This document shows positions 16,101-24,908 of a DNA stretch of 39,326 nt, in pieces. The stretch comes from Candidatus Methylomirabilota bacterium. Its GTDB lineage: Bacteria; Methylomirabilota; Methylomirabilia; Rokubacteriales; CSP1-6. How positions within the stretch are numbered: the stretch's first letter is position 1; each line of letters starts with the position of its first letter. Where the stretch lies: assembly GCA_036002485.1 (NCBI GenBank), contig DASYTI010000120.1:1-39326 (forward strand), read 5' to 3'. The notes below the pieces were generated by a model. That model made no database searches and was not told the DNA's origin. It saw nothing but the letters and a program-made list of their open reading frames with translations. The position numbers and the translations under genes were made by a program.

Positions 16101-17128
16101 GTACGGTCACCGGAGTGCCCGGGGCGACACCGAAGTACACGAAGAAGGATTTCGAGTCCGACCAGGATGTGCGCTGGTGCCCCGGCTGCGGGGACTACGC
16201 CATCCTGAGCGCGGCGCAGAAGACGATGCCCGATCTCGGCATCCCCAAGGAGAACATCGTGTTCATCTCAGGGATCGGCTGCTCGAGCCGCTTCCCCTAC
16301 TACATGAACACCTACGGCTTTCACACGATTCACGGGCGCGCCCCCGCGCTGGCCACCGGTCTCAAGCTGGCCCGGCCCGAGCTCAAGGTCTTCGTGGTCA
16401 CGGGCGACGGCGACGGGCTCAGCATCGGCGGCAATCATTTGCTGCACGTGCTGCGGCGCAACGTCGACGTCACCATCCTGCTCTTCAACAACCGGATCTA
16501 TGGGCTGACCAAGGGGCAGTACTCCCCCACCAGCGAGCTCGGCAAGGTGACCAAGTCCACCCCCATGGGCTCGGCCGACCGGCCGCTCAGTCCCTGCGTC
16601 TTCGCCCTCGCCGCCGGCGCCACCTATGTCGCCCGCACGGTCGATCGCAGCATCGCCCACATGGAGGAGACGCTCAGGCGCGCCTCTCGTCACAAGGGCG
16701 CGGCCTTCGTGGAGATCCTCCAGAACTGCAACGTCTACAACGACCTCGCCTTCAACGTGCTCTACGACAAGGACTCGAAGGCCCAGTTCGAGCTGCGGCT
16801 GGAGCACGGCAAGCCGATCGTCTGGGGTCCGGCCGATGACCGGCGCGGTCTCGTGCTCGAGGGGCTCAAGCCCAAGGTCGTCAAGGTCAAGGAGGTTTCC
16901 GAGAGCACGCTCTGGGTGCACGACGAGGCAGACCGGGCCACGGCCACCCTCCTCGCCCAGCTCTGGGCGCCCGAGTATCCGGTCCCCCTCGGCACCCTGC
17001 TCAACCAGGAGGGCGAGACGACGTACGAGGAGATCTTGATCCAGCAGGAGCAGAAGGCCATCTCGGACCGTGGTCCCGGCGACATCGCCAAGCTCTTGAT
17101 GTCGGGGGAGACCTGGAAGATCGGATAG
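16097..17128 (+). CDS. korB: 2-oxoglutarate:ferredoxin oxidoreductase, beta subunit
   Basis: Thiamine-diphosphate and [4Fe-4S]-binding partner of KorA, 343 residues. Cluster cysteines are in RWCPGCG (28 and 31), GIGCSSR (about 63) and QNCNVYND (about 214). The TPP/Mg motif is GDGDGLSIGGNHLL near 103 with NNRIYGLTKGQYSPTS downstream. GTG 16097 was chosen because its GTGA overlaps the korA stop and GGAGG is seven bases upstream; the open frame extends through korA but that part is a shadow. No ferredoxin or delta subunit gene is adjacent, so the electron acceptor must be encoded elsewhere. A strong terminator follows. Confidence 0.94.
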   Translation: MSTVTGVPGATPKYTKKDFESDQDVRWCPGCGDYAILSAAQKTMPDLGIPKENIVFISGIGCSSRFPYYMNTYGFHTIHGRAPALATGLKLARPELKVFVVTGDGDGLSIGGNHLLHVLRRNVDVTILLFNNRIYGLTKGQYSPTSELGKVTKSTPMGSADRPLSPCVFALAAGATYVARTVDRSIAHMEETLRRASRHKGAAFVEILQNCNVYNDLAFNVLYDKDSKAQFELRLEHGKPIVWGPADDRRGLVLEGLKPKVVKVKEVSESTLWVHDEADRATATLLAQLWAPEYPVPLGTLLNQEGETTYEEILIQQEQKAISDRGPGDIAKLLMSGETWKIG

Positions 17129-17176
17129 CGCTCTTCCAGCCCGAATCACGGGGTTCATCGTGACCGAGTCCATCTT

Positions 17177-17209
17177 GCCGGCCCTCCCACGGAGGGCCGG
17201 CCTCGTTTT
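17177..17209 (+). terminator. Rho-independent terminator after korAB
   Basis: A perfect 11-bp stem, GCCGGCCCTCC (17177-17187) / GGAGGGCCGGC (17191-17201), with loop CAC, followed by CTCGTTTT. This ends the korAB transcript and separates it from the glc/lut operon. Confidence 0.85.
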
Positions 17210-17222
17210 CCCATGGCCAGCC

Positions 17223-17228
17223 TAGCAT
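17223..17228 (+). promoter_or_regulatory. Possible -10 box of the glc/lut operon
   Basis: TAGCAT, the same hexamer as in the korA promoter, ends 16 bases before the glcD GTG and just upstream of the GGAGAG ribosome site. It lies right after the terminator. No good -35 is seen at 16-18 bases. Confidence 0.3.
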
Positions 17229-17244
17229 TCCGACGGAGAGTCCC

Positions 17245-18690
17245 GTGCCCCTGAGCGCAGCTGTGCTGAGCGAGCTCGAGCGCATCGTCGGCCCCCGGGG
17301 TCTCGTGGCGACGCCGGAAGGCCGGATGACCTACGAGTGCGACATGCACACCTTCTACAAGGGCGCGCCCGACGTCGTGGTGCTGCCCGAGACCACGGAG
17401 CAGGTGGCCGAGCTAGTCCGTCTCTGCCGGCGCGAGCATGTCGCCCTGGTCCCGCGAGGCTCCGGCACGGGGCTCATCGGCGGGGCCATGGCGCCCCTGG
17501 GCGGCGTCATGGTGTCGCTGACGCGGATGAACCGCATCCTCGAGCTCGATTTCGAGAATCGCAGCGCCACCGTGCAGCCGGGCCTCATCAACCTCTGGCT
17601 CTCCCAGGCCACGCGCGAGCATGGCTATTACTTCGCCCCCGATCCCTCGAGCCAGATGGTGTCCTCGATAGGCGGCAATGCCTCCACCAATGCCGGCGGC
17701 CCGCATTGCCTCAAGTACGGCATCACGGTCAACCACGTGCTGGGTCTCGAGCTGGTCACCGGGGCGGGTGAGGTGCTGCGCGTGGGCGGCAAGGTGCAGG
17801 ATCAGCCGGGCTACGATCTCACCGGGGCGCTCGTGGGGAGCGAAGGGACGCTCGGTCTCCTGACCGCGGTGACGGTGCGCCTGCTCCACGAGCCGGAGGG
17901 TGTCAAGACGCTGCTCGCGTCGTTCTCGACCATCGACAACGCCTCGGAGACGGTCTCGGCCATCGTGGGGGCGGGGATCATCCCGGCCGCCCTCGAGATG
18001 ATCGACGAGGTCGTCGTCCGCGCCATCGAGGAGGGCATCGGGGCGGGCTATCCGAAGGGAGCCGGCGCCGTCCTCCTCATCGAGCTCGACGGTCCCATGG
18101 CGGAGATCGACGAGCAGTCCGCGCGCATCGTGGAGATGTGCCGGAGCCGCGCGGCCCTCGAGATCCGGGTGGCCAAGGACGAGACGGAGCGGACCCTCCT
18201 CTGGAAGGGCCGAAAGGAAGCCGCGGGCGTCTTTGGACGCTTGTCGGCGACCTGGCTCCTGCAAGACGCCGTGGTGCCACGCTCCCGCTTGCCGCAGATC
18301 ATGAGGGAAGTGCAGGCCATCGCGGCGCGGCACCGGCTGGTCATCGCCAATGTCTTCCACGCGGGCGACGGCAATCTCCACCCCCTGATTCTCTACAATG
18401 ACCTGGTTCCCGGCGAGCTCGAGCGCGCCAAGGCCGCCAATGACGAGCTGCTGCGGGCCTGCCTGGCCATGGGCGGCAGCGTCACGGGGGAGCATGGGGT
18501 CGGCCTCGACAAGGCCTCGAGCATGCCGTTTCAGTTCGGCGAAGCGGACCTGGCCTTCATGGCCCGCTTCCGCCGCGTCCTCGATCCCGACGGGATCATG
18601 AACCCGGGCAAGCTCCTGCCCTCGCACCCCGCCTGCGGCGAGGCGTTCAAGCCGGCGGCGCCGCGGCTGCCCGCGGGCACCTGGATCTGA
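17245..18690 (+). CDS. glcD: Glycolate oxidase-type FAD subunit GlcD
   Basis: FAD-linked 2-hydroxyacid dehydrogenase subunit, 481 residues, expected to oxidise glycolate (or D-lactate) to the 2-oxoacid together with GlcE and GlcF. The PCMH-type FAD domain (about 35-215) has PRGSGTGLIGGAMAPLGG and GGNASTNAGGPHCLKYG. The C-terminal FAD-oxidase domain shows NVFHAGDGNLHP near 371, with the metal/substrate-binding His residues, and GEHGVGLDK near 417. GTG 17245 has GGAGAG a few bases upstream. First gene of a nine-gene run; five bases separate it from glcE. D-lactate dehydrogenases share this fold, so substrate choice between glycolate and D-lactate is open. Confidence 0.93.
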   Translation: MPLSAAVLSELERIVGPRGLVATPEGRMTYECDMHTFYKGAPDVVVLPETTEQVAELVRLCRREHVALVPRGSGTGLIGGAMAPLGGVMVSLTRMNRILELDFENRSATVQPGLINLWLSQATREHGYYFAPDPSSQMVSSIGGNASTNAGGPHCLKYGITVNHVLGLELVTGAGEVLRVGGKVQDQPGYDLTGALVGSEGTLGLLTAVTVRLLHEPEGVKTLLASFSTIDNASETVSAIVGAGIIPAALEMIDEVVVRAIEEGIGAGYPKGAGAVLLIELDGPMAEIDEQSARIVEMCRSRAALEIRVAKDETERTLLWKGRKEAAGVFGRLSATWLLQDAVVPRSRLPQIMREVQAIAARHRLVIANVFHAGDGNLHPLILYNDLVPGELERAKAANDELLRACLAMGGSVTGEHGVGLDKASSMPFQFGEADLAFMARFRRVLDPDGIMNPGKLLPSHPACGEAFKPAAPRLPAGTWI

Positions 18691-18695
18691 GCGGA

Positions 18696-20006
18696 GTGAC
18701 CGTCTCCGCGCCGGCGCTCGAAGAAGGTCTCGGCGCCATCGTCGGCCCTGGGCATGTCACCGCCCAGTCCGCCGCCCTCTCGACCGTGTCGATCGACGGG
18801 CGCCCGCCCCGGTGGATCGCGAGCCCGGGCTCAACCGATGAGGTGAGCAGGATCCTCGCGCTGTGCTCGACGGAAAAGCTGGCGGTGTCGCCGCGCGGCC
18901 GCGGCTCCGCCACAGATCTCGGCAATCCGCCCCGGCGGCTCGATCTCGTCATCGACCTGGCCCGCCTCACTGCCGTCCTCGACTATGTCCCCGAGGACAT
19001 GGTGGCCACGGTCCAGGCCGGGTGCATCCTCGAAGGCCTGGGCTCCGTCTTCGGCAAGCATGCGCAGATGCTGGCCCTCGACCCTCACGCGGGGCAGTCG
19101 CGAACCGTCGGCGGAGTGCTCGCGACCAATGCCTCGGGCCCTTCGCGCTTTCGCTACGGCACGGGGCGCGATCTGCTCCTCGGCGCCCGCTTCGTGCAGG
19201 CCGATGGCACCGTCACTTGGGGCGGCGCCAAGGTCGTCAAGTCGGTCACCGGCTATGACATCCCCAAGCTCCTCGTGGGATCGCTCGGCACTCTCGGGCT
19301 CATCGTGGAAGCCACCCTCAGGCTCCACCCAGTTCCTCCCGACACCGGCTCGTGGCTCGTCGTCTTCGACGAGAATGAGCGCGCGGGGGATTTTCTTTCG
19401 GCCATCCTTGCCTCCACGCTCGAGCCTGACCGGCTGGCCTGGCTCAATGACGGCGCGCTTCGCCGGCTCGGCCAGCCGCCCGCAGCCGCCGCTCTGTGCG
19501 TCTCGATCCGTACCGTCGCCAAAGCGGTGACGAGCCAGGGGGCGGCCCTCGCCGCCCTCAGCGAGCAGAGCGGCGGCAAGGCACGCGCGCTTCCCGCGGA
19601 GCTCTGGACAAAGCTGGGCGGAGCCCTCGTCGCGCCGCTCGTGCTCAAGGTTGCCGGCGAGATTCGTCGCCAGTCACGGTGGGCCGCCGAGGTCGAGCAC
19701 AGAGCCTCCCGCCAAGACCTCTCCGCCGCCATCGTCGGCGAGGCCGGCAACGGCGTCTTCCGCGCGGCCCTCACGGGCACGATCGAGCCCGACATCTTCG
19801 GGCGCGAGCTCGTGACGCCGCTCCGGGAGGCGCTTCGCGAAGAAGGCGGCAGCCTGGTGGTGGAGCGCGCGCCGCGGCTCCTCAAGGACGCGGCCGATGT
19901 CTGGGGCCCCGTGCCCGAGGCCGCCCTGGGTGTCATGAGGCGGCTCAAGTCGGAATTCGATCCGCTCGGCATTCTGAATCCCGGGCGCTTCGTGGGGGGG
20001 CTGTGA
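18696..20006 (+). CDS. glcE: Glycolate oxidase-type subunit GlcE (FAD-binding)
   Basis: Second flavin subunit of the glycolate oxidase-type complex, 436 residues. The PCMH FAD domain (about 25-210) has PRGRGSATDLGNPPRRLDLV, GGVLATNASGPSRFRYG and SVTGYDIPKLLVGSLGTLG. The C-terminal half is shorter than in GlcD and ends with the family-like SEFDPLGILNPGRFVGGL. It starts at GTG 18696, five bases after the glcD stop with a GAGCGGA site. Its TGA overlaps the GTG of glcF. GlcE is slightly longer than the E. coli protein but otherwise ordinary. Confidence 0.92.
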   Translation: MTVSAPALEEGLGAIVGPGHVTAQSAALSTVSIDGRPPRWIASPGSTDEVSRILALCSTEKLAVSPRGRGSATDLGNPPRRLDLVIDLARLTAVLDYVPEDMVATVQAGCILEGLGSVFGKHAQMLALDPHAGQSRTVGGVLATNASGPSRFRYGTGRDLLLGARFVQADGTVTWGGAKVVKSVTGYDIPKLLVGSLGTLGLIVEATLRLHPVPPDTGSWLVVFDENERAGDFLSAILASTLEPDRLAWLNDGALRRLGQPPAAAALCVSIRTVAKAVTSQGAALAALSEQSGGKARALPAELWTKLGGALVAPLVLKVAGEIRRQSRWAAEVEHRASRQDLSAAIVGEAGNGVFRAALTGTIEPDIFGRELVTPLREALREEGGSLVVERAPRLLKDAADVWGPVPEAALGVMRRLKSEFDPLGILNPGRFVGGL

Positions 20007-21295
20007 TCGAGTCGGCCGTGGGCGACCGTGCGCTCCCCGGCGCCTTCGATGGACCGGACGCGCCGTCCATGGATGGCCTCCGCGCCTGTGTCCACTGTGG
20101 CATCTGCCTGCCCCAGTGTCCGACCTATCGCGTGCTGGGCGAGGAGATGGATTCGCCCCGCGGCCGCATCTACCTCATGCGCGCCGCCGCCGAGGGCCGG
20201 GCCGAGCTGACGCCGGGGCTGGCGCGGCATCTCGACCTCTGTCTCGGCTGCCGCGCCTGCGAGACGGCCTGCCCGTCGGGCGTGCCCTTCGGACAGCTCC
20301 TCGAGGCGACCCGGGCCCAGCTCGACCGGAAGCGCGTGCGCGCGCCCGAGAGCGCGCATGCCACGCTCGAGTGGGCGCTCGCGGTCTTCCCGCATCCCGC
20401 TCGCCTGGGCGCGCTGCTGTGGCCGCTCCGCCTCTACCAGGCCTCGGGGCTCCAGGCTCTCGTCCGCGCATCGGGCATGCTGGCGCCCTTCAAGCGGCTG
20501 CAGGCGATGGAGGCGCTCCTCCCTCGCCTGATGCCGAGCTCCTCCATGCGGCTGCCGGAGCTTGTCCCCGCTCGCGGCAAGGCGCGCGGACGGGCCGCCC
20601 TCCTGACCGGCTGCGTCCAGCGCTTCTTCTTCCCGGGAATCAATGCCGCGACGGTGCGGTTGCTTTCTGCGGCGGGCTGGGACGTCGTGGTCCCGCGCGT
20701 CCAGGGGTGCTGCGGGGCGCTTCATCTTCATGCCGGCCGGCTGGACGAGTTTCGATTGATGGCGCGGAGCCTCATGGCCACCCTTGGACATGACGTCGAC
20801 ATCGTGGTGACGAATGCCGCCGGCTGCGGCTCGGCGCTCAAGGAGTACGGTCACGGGCTGGGCGACGAGCGGGCCGAGCGCTTCGCCGGTCTCGTGAAGG
20901 ACATCTGCGAGGTCCTCGTCGACGCAGACCTGCCCCTGGGCGAGCTCAGGGAGACGGTGACCTACCACGACGCCTGCCATCTCGTGCATGGGCAGAAGGT
21001 GCGCGCCCAGCCCCGAGAGCTCCTCCGACGCATCCCGGGGCTGACCCTGGTGGACCTCAAGGACAGCGACCTCTGCTGCGGCAGCGCGGGCGTCTACAAT
21101 CTCCTCGAGCCCGGGATGGCCGCCGAGCTCGGGCGGCGCAAGATCGAGCGCATCCGCGAGACGGGAGCGCGCATCGTGGCCACGGGGAATCCCGGCTGCA
21201 TCATGCAGATATTCCAGCACGCTCTAGAGGCTGGCCTACTCGTCGAAGTGCTGCACCCCGTCTCGCTCCTGTCTCAAGCGCTGAGGGAGCCATGA
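20003..21295 (+). CDS. glcF: Glycolate oxidase-type iron-sulfur subunit GlcF
   Basis: Fe-S subunit, 430 residues, passing electrons from the GlcD/E flavins toward the quinone pool. Two ferredoxin-type [4Fe-4S] motifs are near the N-terminus: CVHCGICLPQCP (about 29-40) and CLGCRACETACP (about 79-90). The C-terminal half has two CCG domains, seen as VQGCCGALHLHAG and SDLCCGSAGVYN, of the HdrB/GlpC type. GTG 20003 overlaps the glcE stop; the upstream open frame is a glcE shadow. The stop overlaps the ATG of the cupin gene. No membrane helix is evident, so attachment to the membrane is peripheral if it occurs. Confidence 0.93.
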   Translation: MIESAVGDRALPGAFDGPDAPSMDGLRACVHCGICLPQCPTYRVLGEEMDSPRGRIYLMRAAAEGRAELTPGLARHLDLCLGCRACETACPSGVPFGQLLEATRAQLDRKRVRAPESAHATLEWALAVFPHPARLGALLWPLRLYQASGLQALVRASGMLAPFKRLQAMEALLPRLMPSSSMRLPELVPARGKARGRAALLTGCVQRFFFPGINAATVRLLSAAGWDVVVPRVQGCCGALHLHAGRLDEFRLMARSLMATLGHDVDIVVTNAAGCGSALKEYGHGLGDERAERFAGLVKDICEVLVDADLPLGELRETVTYHDACHLVHGQKVRAQPRELLRRIPGLTLVDLKDSDLCCGSAGVYNLLEPGMAAELGRRKIERIRETGARIVATGNPGCIMQIFQHALEAGLLVEVLHPVSLLSQALREP

Positions 21296-21633
21296 AGATA
21301 CGCGTCCGCGACCACGTCCAGCTCTCGCTCGACAAGATGGCCAAGGTGGCGCTTGCCTCCTCGGAGCGCACCCTGCTCGATCTCTACTGCGTCGCCCCCG
21401 GCCAGTCGCAGAAGCCCCACACCCACGGCGGCGAGGACAAGATCTACTATGTCCTCGAGGGCACGGGCCGCTTCTCCCTCGGCGGCACCGAGGAAAAGCT
21501 CGAGCCCGGCGATGCCCTGATGGCGCCGGCGGGCGTCGAGCACGGGCTCGTCAATGATGGCACGGAGCCGCTCCTCGTCCTCGTCGTGGTGTCGCCGCCG
21601 CCCCCTCACGCGCCGGAGAAGAAGAAGCCGTGA
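21292..21633 (+). CDS. Small cupin-domain protein
   Basis: Single-domain cupin of 113 residues. Metal ligands of cupin motif 1 are His43, His45 and Glu48/49 (KPHTHGGED) and the motif 2 histidine is His84 (PAGVEHGLVND), so a bound metal is likely. The fold is often used for small-molecule binding, isomerisation or dioxygenation; no substrate can be assigned. ATG overlaps the glcF stop and its own stop overlaps lutA, so it is a fixed part of the operon. It might handle or sense the hydroxyacid or oxoacid that the neighbours process. The C-terminal tail is Pro/Lys-rich. Confidence 0.85.
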   Translation: MKIRVRDHVQLSLDKMAKVALASSERTLLDLYCVAPGQSQKPHTHGGEDKIYYVLEGTGRFSLGGTEEKLEPGDALMAPAGVEHGLVNDGTEPLLVLVVVSPPPPHAPEKKKP

Positions 21634-22358
21634 AGGCCTCCCTCATGATCACGTGCCTCGGGGACATGTTCTTCCCCGAGGTCGGGGTGGCCATGGTCAG
21701 GCTGCTGCGCCGGCTCGGGGTCGACGTGGAGTTCCCCGAAGGACAGACCTGCTGCGGGATGCCGCTCTTCAACTCGGGCTATCATGCCGATGCCCGGGCG
21801 GTGGCCGAGCGCACGGTGCGGCTCTTCGCGGGCGCCGAGCATGTGGTGGTGCCCTCGGGCTCCTGCGCGTGGATGGTGAAGGCGGAGTATCCGGGGCTCC
21901 TCGCTGACGATCCTGCCCTCCATGCCGAGGCCAAGGCCCTGGCCGCCCGGACGTACGAGCTCTCGCAATTCCTGGTCGGGGTGTTGAAGGTGAGCGAGGT
22001 CGGCTCGACGTTCGCGGGCAAGCTGACCTATCACGACTCCTGCCATCTGCTGCGAGGTCTCGGCGAGTCTCGCACCCCGCGGACGCTGCTCCGGAACCTC
22101 GCGCATGGCGAGCTGCTCGAGCTGCCGGGCGCGGACGAGTGCTGCGGCTTCGGGGGCTCTTTCTCCGTCCGGCTGCCCGAGGTCTCCACGGCCATCCTCG
22201 ACAAGAAGATCGCCCACGTGGAGGCGACGGGCGCCGACTGCCTGGTGGCCTGCGATGCCGGCTGTCTCATGCAGATGGGGGGAAGACTGTCGCGGCGCGG
22301 CTCGCGCGTGCGGGCCCTCCACCTTGCCCAGGTCCTGGCCCCGGACGAGCCGGCATGA
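21630..22358 (+). CDS. lutA: LutA/YkgE-type (Fe-S)-binding protein
   Basis: A 242-residue CCG-domain protein of the LutA (YkgE) family, a component of LutABC L-lactate oxidation. Two CCG motifs are visible: QTCCGMPLFNSGY (about residue 35) and DECCGFGGSFSVRLPE (about 170). The TYHDSCHLLRGLG stretch (about 133) is typical of the HdrB-like fold. It begins at GTG 21630, overlapping the cupin stop, and ends in an overlap with lutB. It resembles the CCG half of GlcF in the same operon, so two related electron carriers are encoded four kilobases apart in one transcript. Cytosolic. Confidence 0.9.
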   Translation: MKASLMITCLGDMFFPEVGVAMVRLLRRLGVDVEFPEGQTCCGMPLFNSGYHADARAVAERTVRLFAGAEHVVVPSGSCAWMVKAEYPGLLADDPALHAEAKALAARTYELSQFLVGVLKVSEVGSTFAGKLTYHDSCHLLRGLGESRTPRTLLRNLAHGELLELPGADECCGFGGSFSVRLPEVSTAILDKKIAHVEATGADCLVACDAGCLMQMGGRLSRRGSRVRALHLAQVLAPDEPA

Positions 22359-23767
22359 GCGAGACTGAACAGGGCACGCCCTTCGCGACGCGGGCCAGCG
22401 GCGCCCTCAAGGACGCCTACCTGCAGGAAGCGCTGGGCATCGCCACCACCAAGTTCATCGGCCTGCGCCGCGAGTCCTTCCTCGACTTCCCCCAGGGCGA
22501 CGCCCTCCGCGATCGCGCCCGCGCCATCAAGGAGGCGACGCTCCAGCAGCTCGACCGCCACCTCGAGCGCCTGGCCGACAATATCGAGCGCCTCGGCGGG
22601 CACGTGCACTGGGCGGCCACCGGTGAGGAGGCGAGGGACATCATCCTGCGTCTGTGCCGGGACAAGGGCGTGAGGATGGCCGTCAAGAGCAAGTCCATGG
22701 CCACCGAGGAGATCGAGCTCAACGAGGCCCTCGAGCACGCGGGGGTCAAGCCGGTGGAGACCGACCTGGGCGAATACATCATCCAGCTCGCCCACGAAAA
22801 GCCCTCGCACATCATCGCCCCCGCCATCCACAAGACCAAGGGGCAGGTGGCCGATCTCTTCTCCCAGGAGCTGGGCGGCCGCTTCGAGGCCGACCCCGAA
22901 GTGCTGACCAAGGTCGCGCGGGTGGAGCTCCGGCAGAAATTCCTCGAGGCGGACATGGGCATCACGGGTGCCAACTTCGCGGTGGCGGAGACGGGGACGG
23001 TGGTGCTGGTGACCAACGAGGGCAATGGTCGCATGGTCACCTCCTTGCCGCGCATCCACGTGGCCGTCATGGGCATGGAGAAGGTCATCCCGTCCATGAC
23101 CGACCTCATGGTCTTCCTCGCCATCCTCGCGCGGAGCGCCACGGGGCAGAAGCTCTCGTCCTACACGACGCTCGTGCGCGGGCCCCGTCAGCCCGGCGAG
23201 ATGGAGGGGCCGGAGGAGTTCCACCTCATCCTGATGGACAACGGCCGCACCCGGCAGATCGCGGGGACGCTGCGCGAGGCCCTCTACTGTCTCCGCTGCG
23301 GCGCCTGCCTGAACGTGTGCCCCGTGTACCGGCAGATCGGGGGCCACGCCTACGGCCACACGTACCCAGGCCCCATCGGCATCCTCCTCACCGCCATGCT
23401 CAAGGGTGCAGCGTCCGTGAAGGAGCTGGCCCACGCCTCCTCGCTCTGCGGCGCCTGCAAGGACGTGTGCCCGGTGCGGATCGATATCCCGCGCATGCTC
23501 GTCGAGCTCAGAGAGCATCTCGACACGGAGAAGATCGCCCCGTGGACGGAGCGGGTCCTTTTCGGGATGGCGCGCCGGATCATGATGCGGCCTCGATGGT
23601 TCAAATGGGGGGCGGCGGTCGCCCGTCTGGCCCAGAGGCCATTCGTGAGGAAGGGCCGGCTGGCTTCGCTGCCCCTCTTCTTCGGGAAGTGGACGGCCAC
23701 GCGCGATCTTCCTCCCGTGGCTCCACAGACCTTCAGCGAGCGCTGGCGGGAGATCGGGCGTCCGTGA
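22355..23767 (+). CDS. lutB: LutB-type iron-sulfur protein (LUD domain plus ferredoxin domain)
   Basis: A 470-residue LutB family protein. The N-terminal LUD domain (about 65-300) contains KSKSMATEEIELNEAL, DLGEYIIQL and MGITGANFAVAETGTVVLV. The ferredoxin-type domain follows with CLRCGACLNVCPVY (from about residue 312) and CGACKDVCPV (from about 365), binding two [4Fe-4S] clusters. The C-terminal helical tail ends at 470. ATG 22355 overlaps the lutA stop; the upstream open frame is a shadow. With LutA and LutC it is expected to oxidise L-lactate to pyruvate in the cytosol or on the inner face of the membrane. Confidence 0.92.
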   Translation: MSETEQGTPFATRASGALKDAYLQEALGIATTKFIGLRRESFLDFPQGDALRDRARAIKEATLQQLDRHLERLADNIERLGGHVHWAATGEEARDIILRLCRDKGVRMAVKSKSMATEEIELNEALEHAGVKPVETDLGEYIIQLAHEKPSHIIAPAIHKTKGQVADLFSQELGGRFEADPEVLTKVARVELRQKFLEADMGITGANFAVAETGTVVLVTNEGNGRMVTSLPRIHVAVMGMEKVIPSMTDLMVFLAILARSATGQKLSSYTTLVRGPRQPGEMEGPEEFHLILMDNGRTRQIAGTLREALYCLRCGACLNVCPVYRQIGGHAYGHTYPGPIGILLTAMLKGAASVKELAHASSLCGACKDVCPVRIDIPRMLVELREHLDTEKIAPWTERVLFGMARRIMMRPRWFKWGAAVARLAQRPFVRKGRLASLPLFFGKWTATRDLPPVAPQTFSERWREIGRP

Positions 23768-24495
23768 CCACGCGGGCCGAGTTCCTCCAGGACATCAGAC
23801 GCGAGATGGCCAAGACGCGCGGCCTCTTCGAGGCGGCCGCCTCGCCGCGCCCGGCCGCGCCTCAGGAGGCCGCGGAGACCGTGCGCCGCCAGATGCTCGA
23901 GCGCTGGCCCCAGGCTCTCGAGCGCTTCCGCGAGGAGTTCGAGCGGGTGGCCGGCATCTTCCACCGGGCGTCCCGCCTGGAGGCGGTGCCCGCGCTCATC
24001 GGCGAGATCGCGCGCGAGCGCAAGGCCACGCGCCTTCTCTCCTGGTCTCCCGGAGCGCTCGGGCTGGACCTCCACGCTCACCTCGGCCGTGAGGGCTTCG
24101 CGGTGACCACCGCCCAGGATGCCGATCCGCCGGAGAGCGAGCGTGCGCGGCACCGTGAGGAGGCGGCCGCCGCGGATCTCGGGGTCACCGGCGTGGACTG
24201 GGCGCTCGGCGAGACGGGCACCCTCGTCCTCGTCTCGGGCCGGGGACGGCCGCGCTCGACGTCCCTCCTGCCCGCCACGCATGTGGCCGTGTTCGGGCCC
24301 ACCCAGCTCCTCGAGTCGCTGGAGCAGGTGGGCATCATGCTGGAGGCGCTTCACGCCGATCCGTCGCGCGCCATGTCGGGCGCCGTCATCAGCTTCATCA
24401 CGGGACCCTCACGCACGGCCGATATCGAGCTCACCCTCACGCGGGGCGTGCACGGGCCCAAGGACGTCCACGCCATCTTCGTGGAGGGGCCATGA
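23764..24495 (+). CDS. lutC: LutC-type LUD-domain protein
   Basis: A 243-residue LutC family protein (LUD domain, formerly DUF162). The family-typical segment is DLGVTGVDWALGETGTLVLV (about 138-157), followed by PRSTSLLPATHVAVFG and SGAVISFITGPSRTADIELT near the C-terminus, with the final GVHGPKDVHAIFVEGP. It starts at GTG 23764, overlapping the lutB stop. It completes a lutA-lutB-lutC set in standard order. The N-terminal 70 residues are helical and charged, more variable in the family. The molecular role of LutC is not settled. Confidence 0.9.
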   Translation: MTTRAEFLQDIRREMAKTRGLFEAAASPRPAAPQEAAETVRRQMLERWPQALERFREEFERVAGIFHRASRLEAVPALIGEIARERKATRLLSWSPGALGLDLHAHLGREGFAVTTAQDADPPESERARHREEAAAADLGVTGVDWALGETGTLVLVSGRGRPRSTSLLPATHVAVFGPTQLLESLEQVGIMLEALHADPSRAMSGAVISFITGPSRTADIELTLTRGVHGPKDVHAIFVEGP

Positions 24496-24908
24496 GCCAG
24501 CGACTCTTCACGCGGGCGGAAGTGGACGCGCTGATCCCGAAGCTCACCGAGCTCATGGGCGAAGCCATGGACCTCTACCGTCGCGCCAGCGCGCTGCAGG
24601 AAGCTCTCGAGGAGCAGCGCGAGAAGATCCGCTCCACGGGCGGGGCCACCGTCGACCGGCGGGACTGGAAGGCCCGGGCGGAGCGGCTCGACGGCTTCGG
24701 CATCGAGGTCAAGCAAGCCCTGGCGCGGATCCTGGAGCTGGGCGGGGTCATCAAGGATCTCGAGATGGGGCTCGTGGACTTTCCGGGGCTCGTGACCGAG
24801 ATCGCGGGAGAGCAGCCCGTCAATCTGTGCTGGAGGCATGGCGAGGACCGCGTGCGCTTCTGGCACGGGTTCGACGAAGGCTTTGCGCAGCGCAAGCCCC
24901 TGCCATGA
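24492..24908 (+). CDS. DUF2203 family protein
   Basis: A 138-residue cytosolic protein of the DUF2203 family, function unknown. Recognisable features are RLFTRAEVDALIPKLTEL at the N-terminus, then a long amphipathic helix (about 25-50) that may form a coiled coil. The conserved core GGVIKDLEMGLVDFPGLV follows (about 83-100), and the end reads VNLCWRHGEDRVRFWHGFDE and QRKPLP. Invariant-looking Asp, Cys, Trp and His in the last two motifs could form a metal or ligand site. ATG overlaps the lutC stop and its stop overlaps the HAD gene, so it is translationally coupled to the hydroxyacid operon. Confidence 0.85.
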   Translation: MSQRLFTRAEVDALIPKLTELMGEAMDLYRRASALQEALEEQREKIRSTGGATVDRRDWKARAERLDGFGIEVKQALARILELGGVIKDLEMGLVDFPGLVTEIAGEQPVNLCWRHGEDRVRFWHGFDEGFAQRKPLP

